Below are positions 1-5,294 of a DNA stretch of 8,154 nucleotides, piece by piece. The notes beneath the pieces were generated by a model that saw only the letters and a list, made by a program, of their open reading frames with translations, had not been told where the DNA came from and did no database searches. This DNA is from an uncultured bacterium. GTDB taxonomy: Bacteria; Patescibacteria; Microgenomatia; Levybacterales; UBA12049. The stretch is taken from assembly GCA_946885425.1 (NCBI GenBank), contig CAMPGJ010000045.1:1-8154 (forward strand), read 5' to 3'. The position numbers and the translations under genes were made by a program. Positions within the stretch are counted from its first letter, which is position 1. Every line of letters begins with the position of its first letter.

Positions 1-179
1 CCACGTTCTCGTGTTTTGTCATCTTTTGCTATTTCGACTGAGAATGTATGTCCATTAATTGTCGCTGATGGTTGTGTGATTGGAGTAGGGGCATGTGTTG
101 CCTTTTTGCCTGATAGGACAAAGAAAGTGATTGCAAAAATAATGGCAAGGATGATGATAATAGTAGCTTTAGTATTCAT
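1..179 (-). CDS. DUF192 family protein, N-terminal part (cut by window edge)
   Basis: Only the first 59 codons are in the window. The frame opens with MNTKATIIII and is open to the left edge. Residues 5-23 are a continuous hydrophobic stretch, so the protein is exported or membrane-anchored. A short Pro/Thr linker follows, then INGHTFSVEIAKDDKTRERG (residues 41-60). That segment matches the start of the DUF192 domain, where a beta strand with VEIA is followed by a charged turn and an ERxxGL motif. DUF192 proteins are small (about 110-170 residues), often extracytoplasmic, and of unknown biochemical role. The ATG lies inside the end of the upstream nucleotidylyltransferase gene (11 bp overlap). 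It is preceded by AGAGGG four bases away, so it is a translationally coupled member of the same operon. The family call rests on a short stretch and is therefore moderate. Confidence 0.7.
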   Translation of the reverse strand, partial: MNTKATIIIILAIIFAITFFVLSGKKATHAPTPITQPSATINGHTFSVEIAKDDKTRER

Positions 180-660
180 ATGACCCTCTTAATAATTCAA
201 TTAATCTCGTCGTTGATTGATCTTTGATTGGTAATATAACATCTACCACTTTTGCGTCAATAATATTGGCCTGGCGTTCTTTATGTGCTCTATTGAGATC
301 TCCTGCCGTTGTTGCAATAATATTGGGTTTTATACTTTTGATTAGCTCATCATAATCTGCATTGACCATACCTTGTTGTAGCGGAAGAACATAATCAACC
401 CCCTCTACGGCAGCCAAAATTTTTACCCTGTCTTCTTGGATATTAATAGGTCTACCATGACCTTTTGCGTGTTCAATTCTTTCATCTGGCTCTACAAGAA
501 CAAGTAAAATATCGCCTTGTTCTTTAGCTTTTTGTAGGAATGTCAGATGACCAATATGAAGCAGATCAAAACAGCCCCCAACGAGGACAATTCTTTTGCC
601 TTCACCTTGTAATTGTTTACTAACTTCTATAGCTTGTTCGGTTGTTAAGATTTTATCCAT
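169..660 (-). CDS. Nucleotidylyltransferase of the HldE-C/TagD (cytidylyltransferase-like) family
   Basis: The product is a 163-residue single-domain nucleotidyltransferase that would join an NTP to a sugar phosphate or polyol phosphate, releasing pyrophosphate. Visible signatures are GGCFDLLHIGH at 28-38 (the HxGH nucleotide-binding motif), a lysine at 66 before GRPI at 69-72, EDRVKILAAVEGVDYV at 76-91, and STT at 149-151 (the ISTT-type motif). This pattern and length fit the C-terminal domain of HldE (ADP-heptose synthase) and stand-alone RfaE2-like enzymes. The true substrate cannot be told from sequence, and glycerol-phosphate or other sugar-phosphate cytidylyl/adenylyl transfer is equally possible. 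I chose the ATG at 660 because family members start close to MDKIL. An in-frame ATG at 684 would add eight residues (MENGKLKV) that are encoded entirely by a heptanucleotide repeat. The gene lies downstream of the VanW-like gene and overlaps the DUF192 gene, suggesting envelope or surface-glycan work. Confidence 0.85.
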   Translation of the reverse strand: MDKILTTEQAIEVSKQLQGEGKRIVLVGGCFDLLHIGHLTFLQKAKEQGDILLVLVEPDERIEHAKGHGRPINIQEDRVKILAAVEGVDYVLPLQQGMVNADYDELIKSIKPNIIATTAGDLNRAHKERQANIIDAKVVDVILPIKDQSTTRLIELLRGSYEY

Positions 661-663
661 AAC

Positions 664-684
664 TTTCAATTTTCCATTTTCCAT
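664..684 (-). repeat. Heptanucleotide array, minus strand (3 units)
   Basis: Read on the minus strand from 684, the sequence is ATGGAAA, ATGGAAA, ATTGAAA: three 7-base units, two of them identical. The array sits directly upstream of the preferred start codon (660) of the nucleotidylyltransferase gene and contains the alternative ATG at 684. It faces a related array at 729-756 on the other strand. As a result 674-685 and 728-739 form a perfect 12-bp inverted repeat with a 42-base spacer. Confidence 0.7.
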
Positions 685-728
685 TGATTTGCCATCTTAA
701 CATTTATAAATTGAAAATTAATAAATAA

Positions 729-756
729 ATGGAAAATGGTAAATGGCCGATGGAAA
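729..756 (+). repeat. Heptanucleotide array, plus strand (4 units)
   Basis: Four consecutive 7-base units, ATGGAAA, ATGGTAA, ATGGCCG, ATGGAAA, end one base before the stop codon of the VanW-like gene (TAA on the minus strand, 760-758). The units match those at 664-684 in opposite orientation. The 97-bp gap between the two genes (661-757) is almost wholly this repeat pair plus AT-rich sequence. I see no convincing promoter or terminator in it. Confidence 0.7.
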
Positions 757-757
757 A

Positions 758-2242
758 TTATTCCTTCGTCCCACGAAGAAATATGGCTTGCCATGGGCGA
801 TAGTTTGAAACAAACTTATCTGAAAGAATTACCTTTCCATCTTTTTTGACTTGTCTAGTAAAAAAGACATTTGCTCCTGCTGCAGAGAAGTCTATTTGCT
901 TTAGTTGTCCTTTTGGAAGGGTAGGATCGTCCTGGTAGAGCGTCTCAGGAGCGGGTGATTCGGATGTAATAATAGGTTGGTTAATTACGACATCACGATT
1001 ATCTTTTGTTCCATATATAGAGAATGTCAGCCGTTGTTCGCTTAGGTCCACAAAACTCTGGATAAGTATATGGTGTCCTGTGTCATTTTTAAATTTCAAA
1101 TCTACACCTGGAATATACACTGCAGCGTCTATACCTGGTCCTGAATCTTGTTCATAGTAGCCGACTCTATATGCATGGGGATGACGTTCTACAATCGGAA
1201 GTCCTGCATTAAGTGCGGCGCGAAAAAGCGTTGTTGATACTTGGCAGATTCCGCCGCCGTCTCCTAGTACTGTTTTGCCATTTTCTATTACATAAGCTTG
1301 TCGATAGCCGGTAATTGTTGAGACATCGCCAACAGTCTTGCCAAAAGAGAAGGTTTGTCCGGGGGGTATCAAGGTTCCATTTAGACGAGCCGCTGCAAGA
1401 CTAATATTAAATATTCTATTTTCAATAGAATGTTGGAACAATGATGTCCCCTCAGCAATCAGTTCTTTTATACCCATTTTACTTGCCTTGTCATCTGTAA
1501 CTTGTGGTTTTAATGTTTTAAGTGGGACTTTGATTGATATAGTTTGTGGTGTGTCTGCTAAGAGTGATGAAAAAAGATTTGAAAAAATATCTTCCTTAAG
1601 TTTTTTAGTATCTACTGTTTTACCATCTTTTGAGAAGCGGAATGTGACTACTTTACCGTTTTCAAAATTGAAAAGCGCATCAACTGGTTTTATTTCAAGT
1701 TTGGCTTGTAGAGGCTTAAGAAGTTTATTTATTTTTTCGTCAGAATAGTGGTAGGCTGGAGAGAGCTGTACTCCATCAGTATATGCTTGTAAGATAAGGC
1801 TCATATTAGAAAGGTTATTATCGGATCTCCCGATACTGTATGCCTGATCGGCAAGCAGATTGGCATCATAACCAAAATTGATTTGTTGGGCAGAAATAGT
1901 TGCCATATGTGGATCTGCATCTGGTTGGGGTGTTGGTGCAATTAAGACAATAGTTGTTTTCTGAATAAGCTTATTCTTTTGAGCAAAATATTCACGCACC
2001 TCATCTCTGGTTTTGCCTCCAAAATCAACACCATTGACAACAACGCCTGAGTAAACTAAATTGGCATGGCTTTTTTGGTAAAAGATATAAAGAAAGCTAG
2101 TAAAGAAGAAAAATCCAAGCATTGCCCCGAGAAAAAACCAAAAAGAGACCTTCACCAGGCGTGACCATTGGTGGGCTTTACCTATTGGAATTTTAATTAG
2201 ATTTTTTTTAATACTATTTTTAAAACTATGTAGGATTGCCAT
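758..2242 (-). CDS. VanW-family membrane protein with PG_binding_4-like region (YoaR-like)
   Basis: The protein has 494 residues. Residues 1-32 are basic and cytoplasmic, and 33-56 form one transmembrane helix (WFFLGAMLGFFFFTSFLYIF), leaving a large extracytoplasmic part. Residues about 60-250 resemble the PG_binding_4 region that usually precedes VanW domains, starting at VYSGVVVNGVDFGGKT. The VanW domain spans about 276-410. It holds PPGQTFSFGKTVG, then GDGGGICQVSTTLFRAAL (327-344), ERHPHAYRVGYY (352-363), and GPGIDAAVY (368-376). A further beta-rich tail (430-490) ends in a segment like those following VanW domains in other bacteria. The domain takes its name from a protein of the vanB vancomycin-resistance cluster, but its activity is not established and resistance should not be inferred. 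The peptidoglycan link is an inference from the family. The ATG at 2242 is the only start after an in-frame TAA upstream. It probably heads an operon with the nucleotidylyltransferase and DUF192 genes. Confidence 0.88.
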   Translation of the reverse strand: MAILHSFKNSIKKNLIKIPIGKAHQWSRLVKVSFWFFLGAMLGFFFFTSFLYIFYQKSHANLVYSGVVVNGVDFGGKTRDEVREYFAQKNKLIQKTTIVLIAPTPQPDADPHMATISAQQINFGYDANLLADQAYSIGRSDNNLSNMSLILQAYTDGVQLSPAYHYSDEKINKLLKPLQAKLEIKPVDALFNFENGKVVTFRFSKDGKTVDTKKLKEDIFSNLFSSLLADTPQTISIKVPLKTLKPQVTDDKASKMGIKELIAEGTSLFQHSIENRIFNISLAAARLNGTLIPPGQTFSFGKTVGDVSTITGYRQAYVIENGKTVLGDGGGICQVSTTLFRAALNAGLPIVERHPHAYRVGYYEQDSGPGIDAAVYIPGVDLKFKNDTGHHILIQSFVDLSEQRLTFSIYGTKDNRDVVINQPIITSESPAPETLYQDDPTLPKGQLKQIDFSAAGANVFFTRQVKKDGKVILSDKFVSNYRPWQAIFLRGTKE

Positions 2243-2276
2243 GTTTCTCTGGGAGACGTGATTTTGTACAACTTGT

Positions 2277-2304
2277 TTGCAAGACCCTCCTTAGGTATTA
2301 TACT
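2277..2304 (+). promoter_or_regulatory. Candidate promoter for the solute-binding-protein gene in a divergent intergenic region
   Basis: TTGCAA (2277-2282) and TATACT (2299-2304) are separated by 16 bp, giving a fair sigma70-like pair. Initiation here would start very close to the ribosome-binding site, so either the leader is tiny or the real promoter lies slightly further upstream. The same stretch carries a perfect TATAAT on the opposite strand (2302-2297), without a good -35 box, pointing towards the VanW-like gene. The assignment is by consensus only. Confidence 0.35.
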
Positions 2305-2308
2305 ATAA

Positions 2309-2314
2309 AGAGGG
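2309..2314 (+). promoter_or_regulatory. Ribosome-binding site deciding the start of the solute-binding protein
   Basis: AGAGGG lies five bases before the ATG at 2320. It is the strongest well-spaced Shine-Dalgarno sequence in front of any plus-strand gene here. It favours 2320 over the in-frame ATG at 2236, which would add 28 residues read through the divergent promoter region and overlap the VanW-like gene's 5' end. Confidence 0.75.
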
Positions 2315-2319
2315 ATATT

Positions 2320-3774
2320 ATGGATGAAAAGGTAGTTTTTGATAATTCACAGCAACCGGGTACTAGTCAAAGCCCTGCTTCGCAGGATCAACCGGCAGTT
2401 GCTCCAAAGGTTACGCCTCCTGATCCTTTGCAGCCCGCTCCTCCGCCTCCGCCTCCTGGTGGGGGTATTCCGAAAAAGTTTATTATCATCGGTGTGGTTG
2501 TGCTGATTCTGTTGTTGTTATCCGCTATTTTCTTTTTTGCTCCCAAAGGGGGCGAAGTAAAGAATGTGAAGCTGGTGTGGTGGGGACTATGGGAGGATAG
2601 CCGTGTTATTCAGCCGCTAATAACAGATTATCGCAAGACACATCCGAACATTCAGATAGAATATATAAAACAAACACCTCAGGAATATAGAGAACGATTA
2701 ACTTCCAGAATAAAAAATGGCTCGGAGAATGCTCCTGATATTTTCCGTTATCATAATACTTGGCGGCCAATGTTATCTGATTTATTATTGCCTCTCTCCT
2801 CAGACGTTATTACTCCTGAAGAGTTTAAGAAAAATTATTATCCTGTTATGCAGAAAGATCTAGTAAATAATGGTGCTATTTATGGGATACCTTTAGAGGC
2901 AGATTCTCTTGCTCTTTTTGTTAACACCCGACTTTTCAAAGATGCTGGGCTCCTGCCTCCTAAAAATTGGGAACACGATTTTATTATCACTGCCCAGAAA
3001 TTAACTAAGAGAGATGAGAATGGGAAGATTATAGTGGCAGGGGCAGCATTGGGTGAATATGGTAACGTGAAGCATGCTTCAGATATTATTTCTCTTCTTT
3101 TTGCACAACAAAGCGTAGATATGGAGAAGTTTAATAATCCCGAAAAAGAACAAGGTGCGATTACGTATTATATGAATTTTGCTAGTTCTGATAAGACAAA
3201 GGGAGTTTGGGATAAAACACTCGACCAATCACAGCTGGCTTTCGCACAAGGAAAATTGGCTATGTATTTTGGTTATTCGTGGGATGTTTTTGATATAAAA
3301 GAACTTAATCCCGATCTGCCTTTTGAGGTTCATCCGGTTCCTTCAATCTATAAAAGAAACATGACGATAGCAAGTTATTGGGTAGAAGGTGTATCTGCAA
3401 AAAGCCCCAATCAGAAGGAAGCTCTTGAATTCATGCATTATTTAGCGCAAAAAGAAACAGCACAAAAATTTCATAGCGAGACATCTAAAGTGAGAGCTTT
3501 TGGTGAGCTATATCCCAGAGTGGATATGGCAGAGTTGCACAAGGATAATCCTTTGGCTTATCCTTTTGTAAGCCAATTGGGGAGTGCTACATCAACAATT
3601 TTTTCCAGCGATACATGGGATGGTGAAAGCGGAATGAATACTCGTGCAAACGCATATCTGGAAAACGTAATAACGGCAGTAAAAGATGACCCTTCAGCAA
3701 CAGAAACAGAGATTGAGAAGCTTCAAAGTGGACTGTCCCAAATTTTTGTAGATTATGGCATACAACAAGAGTGA
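2320..3774 (+). CDS. Membrane-anchored extracellular solute-binding protein, family 1 (sugar type)
   Basis: The protein has 484 residues. Residues 1-53 are cytoplasmic and low-complexity, rich in Pro, Gln and Ser, with a run of six prolines before GGGIPKK. A single transmembrane helix follows at 54-74. There is no lipobox cysteine, so the anchor is a signal-anchor helix and not a lipid. From about 84 onward it is a classic ABC sugar-binding fold: KLVWWGLWED opening strand, a DYRKTHPNIQIEYIKQ segment (103-118), APDIFRYHNTW (138-148), YGIPLEADSLALFVNTRLF (188-206), and AFAQGKLAMYFGYSWDVFDI (307-326). These regions correspond to the usual hinge and ligand-contact parts of the maltose/multiple-sugar binding family. 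The ligand is unknown. No permease or ATPase gene lies nearby, so it either serves a transporter encoded elsewhere or acts as a surface binding protein. Its 3' end overlaps the next gene by 20 bp. Confidence 0.88.
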   Translation: MDEKVVFDNSQQPGTSQSPASQDQPAVAPKVTPPDPLQPAPPPPPPGGGIPKKFIIIGVVVLILLLLSAIFFFAPKGGEVKNVKLVWWGLWEDSRVIQPLITDYRKTHPNIQIEYIKQTPQEYRERLTSRIKNGSENAPDIFRYHNTWRPMLSDLLLPLSSDVITPEEFKKNYYPVMQKDLVNNGAIYGIPLEADSLALFVNTRLFKDAGLLPPKNWEHDFIITAQKLTKRDENGKIIVAGAALGEYGNVKHASDIISLLFAQQSVDMEKFNNPEKEQGAITYYMNFASSDKTKGVWDKTLDQSQLAFAQGKLAMYFGYSWDVFDIKELNPDLPFEVHPVPSIYKRNMTIASYWVEGVSAKSPNQKEALEFMHYLAQKETAQKFHSETSKVRAFGELYPRVDMAELHKDNPLAYPFVSQLGSATSTIFSSDTWDGESGMNTRANAYLENVITAVKDDPSATETEIEKLQSGLSQIFVDYGIQQE

Positions 3775-4660
3775 GAAGGCAATTTTAAAGACAATTACGT
3801 ATAGTGATATATTTAATTCCCCTGTTTTAGAAAGTGAGTTGTGGCGTTTTCTTATTTCAGAAAAAAAAATAAATAAAGAAGATTTTGAAAAGTCCCTTAT
3901 AAGTCTTTCTTCCAAAATTATTCACAAAGACGGCATGTACTGTTTGTCCGGGAGAGAGGAAAATATTATCAGGAGAAAGATGCAGTTACCAGAGGCAGCA
4001 AAAAAGGTTCGGCTTGCCAAGCAAGCTGCTTATGTACTTTCACATATACCAACAGTGTCATTCATTGGATTAAGTGGGGGGGTTGCTGTTGGGAATGTAC
4101 ATGAAGAAGATGATATAGATTTTTTTATTATTACTAAAAAGAATACCTTGTATATGACTAGATTTTTTATCTTAATTATTCTGGAAGCGCTGGGTTTGCG
4201 TAGAAAACGCAATGATTCAAATCCCGCCAATAAAATTTGTGCAAATTTTCTTATTGATGAAACGGCACTGATTTGGCCCATTAAGTCGCGGGATATCTAT
4301 ACGGCGCATGAGATTGTTCATGTGAAACCTCTTTTTGAAAGAAATGGCATGTATAGAAAATTTTTGTCGAATAACGAATGGACTAAGGTTTTTTATCCTA
4401 ACGCGGATCCTCATAGAGTTGCGTTTACGGAGCCCTCTCATTACTTCACAATAAATGTCTTTAGTCGTATCCTGACACTTTTACCTATGGAGTTTGTAAT
4501 GAAGGTAGTGCAAAAAAGTCTTATAAAAAGGTCAAGGACGAGGGAATTTGTTTCTAATCATGTATTGGCATTTCATCCTCATGACTATAGAAGACAGACA
4601 ATAAGAGACTTTGAAAAGAAGTTGAAAGGGCTCGGTATTGCGATTCTCGGTTCAAGATGA
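3755..4660 (+). CDS. Nucleotidyltransferase-domain protein with N-terminal helical/winged-helix-like segment
   Basis: The protein has 301 residues and no membrane segment. Residues 1-75 look like a small helical or winged-helix module (KTITYSDIFNSPVLESELWRFL). Residues about 100-130 carry the Pol-beta superfamily signature: FIGLSGGVAVGN (103-114), then EEDDIDFFIIT (117-127). D120 and D122 fit as metal-binding carboxylates after the GG turn. A later strand, CANFLID (162-168), may supply the third acid. The C-terminal half (about 180-300) is basic and has no motif I can name. Similar proteins in uncultured bacteria are annotated only as nucleotidyltransferase-domain proteins, and the substrate (small molecule, protein or RNA) is unknown. 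The ATG lies 20 bp inside the solute-binding-protein gene with no clear Shine-Dalgarno sequence, so translational coupling is likely. It ends with TGA. Confidence 0.75.
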   Translation: MAYNKSEKAILKTITYSDIFNSPVLESELWRFLISEKKINKEDFEKSLISLSSKIIHKDGMYCLSGREENIIRRKMQLPEAAKKVRLAKQAAYVLSHIPTVSFIGLSGGVAVGNVHEEDDIDFFIITKKNTLYMTRFFILIILEALGLRRKRNDSNPANKICANFLIDETALIWPIKSRDIYTAHEIVHVKPLFERNGMYRKFLSNNEWTKVFYPNADPHRVAFTEPSHYFTINVFSRILTLLPMEFVMKVVQKSLIKRSRTREFVSNHVLAFHPHDYRRQTIRDFEKKLKGLGIAILGSR

Positions 4661-4698
4661 CGACAGTTTTTGAGGCTAAACTGAGCTTAAAACCTGTA

Positions 4699-4727
4699 TT
4701 GACAAAGATCTAAATATTTTCTATACT
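4699..4727 (+). promoter_or_regulatory. Strong sigma70-type promoter of greA
   Basis: TTGACA (4699-4704), a perfect -35 box, is followed after exactly 17 bp by TATACT (4722-4727), a 5/6 match to the -10 box. Transcription would start near 4734, about 55 bases before the greA ATG. It lies 38 bp past the stop of the upstream nucleotidyltransferase gene and is the best promoter match in the window. It may also drive tdh and kbl. Confidence 0.75.
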
Positions 4728-4746
4728 GGCTCAGAATTAGACATTT

Positions 4747-4780
4747 TCCCTCAAACGCAAACGGTTGAGGGATTTATTTT
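4747..4780 (+). terminator. Intrinsic-terminator-like hairpin in the greA leader
   Basis: TCCCTCAA (4747-4754) and TTGAGGGA (4765-4772) form a perfect 8-bp stem with a 10-base loop, followed at once by TTTATTTT (4773-4780), seven U out of eight in the RNA. This is the form of a rho-independent terminator. It sits between the greA promoter and its start codon, about 13 bases after the predicted transcription start and 8 bases before the ATG. It could therefore attenuate greA and release a short leader RNA of about 45-50 nt. It could also stop read-through from the upstream gene pair. Confidence 0.6.
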
Positions 4781-4788
4781 ATACAACT

Positions 4789-5259
4789 ATGGCTATTAAT
4801 TCAAAAAAAATATATTTGACACAAAAAGGATTAGATGAGCTAAAACAGGAGCATGAAGAACTAATAAAGAAAACCCGTCCTGAGGTGGTTACGAGATTAG
4901 CTTCTGCTCGTGAAATGGGTGATCTTTCTGAAAATGCTGAGTATACGGCAGCTCGTGAAGAATTGTCTTTTCTTGATGGTAGAATTGATGAATTAGAAGG
5001 ATTATTAAAAAGTGTTGTTCTAATTTCAGACGGGAATCATGGTAGCATTGTAGATCTAGGATCACAGGTAACAGTTCATGTGAAGGGAAGAGAAGAGAAT
5101 TTTATGTTGGTAGGTGAATGGGAAGCTGATCCGATGGAAAAAAAGATTTCTCATGAATCTCCCCTTGGTAAGGCTCTTATTGGTAAAGTAGTTGGTGATG
5201 AAGTACATGTGGAGGCCCCTGCAGGAAACGTTGCATACAAGATTACTGCAATTAAATGA
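4789..5259 (+). CDS. greA: Transcription elongation factor GreA
   Basis: The protein has 156 residues, the usual GreA length. The N-terminal half (about 8-78) is the antiparallel coiled coil that enters the RNA polymerase secondary channel. Its tip reads REMGDLSENAEYTAAREE (41-58), with the acidic residues D45 and E48 that position the catalytic Mg2+ for cleavage of backtracked RNA. The C-terminal domain is FKBP-like: LGSQVTVHVKG (90-100), ENFMLVGEWEADP (103-115), KISHESPLGKALIGKVVGDEV (119-139). I chose the ATG at 4789 because MAINSKKIYLTQKGLDEL matches the normal GreA N-terminus. A TTG at 4765 would add eight residues but lies inside the leader hairpin. No well-placed Shine-Dalgarno sequence precedes 4789; the only GAGGG (4767-4771) is 17 bases away and buried in the hairpin. 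A heptanucleotide repeat begins immediately after the stop. Confidence 0.96.
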   Translation: MAINSKKIYLTQKGLDELKQEHEELIKKTRPEVVTRLASAREMGDLSENAEYTAAREELSFLDGRIDELEGLLKSVVLISDGNHGSIVDLGSQVTVHVKGREENFMLVGEWEADPMEKKISHESPLGKALIGKVVGDEVHVEAPAGNVAYKITAIK

Positions 5260-5281
5260 ATTGAGAATTGAGTGTTGAGAA
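5260..5281 (+). repeat. Heptanucleotide array between greA and tdh (3 units)
   Basis: Three 7-base units, TTGAGAA, TTGAGTG, TTGAGAA (5261-5281), begin one base after the greA stop codon. Read from 5260 they are ATTGAGA, ATTGAGT, GTTGAGA, close to the ATTGAAA/ATGGAAA units near 664-756. The array holds an in-frame TTG (5268) that would extend tdh by nine residues; this is probably not the real start. Confidence 0.65.
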
Positions 5282-5294
5282 ATATTTGATCCCC

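Noticed and set aside
1338..1748. A 136-codon open frame on the plus strand
   Set aside because: It lies wholly antisense to the VanW-like gene, whose protein has clear family motifs. The plus-strand translation shows no recognisable domain and has no ribosome-binding site.
758..2242. Vancomycin-resistance gene
   Set aside because: VanW domains are common outside resistance clusters and no vanH, vanA/B, vanX or vanRS homolog is present.
2236..2319. N-terminal extension of the solute-binding protein from ATG 2236
   Set aside because: The 28 added residues are read through the divergent promoter region and overlap the VanW-like gene's first codons. ATG 2320 has a strong, well-spaced AGAGGG.
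4661..4698. Possible terminator after the nucleotidyltransferase gene
   Set aside because: GAGGCT/AGCTTA can pair only weakly with mismatches, and no U-run follows. The hairpin at 4747-4780 is a far better candidate.
4728..4788. Riboswitch in the greA leader
   Set aside because: The leader is only about 55 nt with a single hairpin, too small for any ligand-binding class I know.
5260..5281. Short tandem repeat considered as a CRISPR remnant
   Set aside because: The 7-bp units are contiguous with no spacers.
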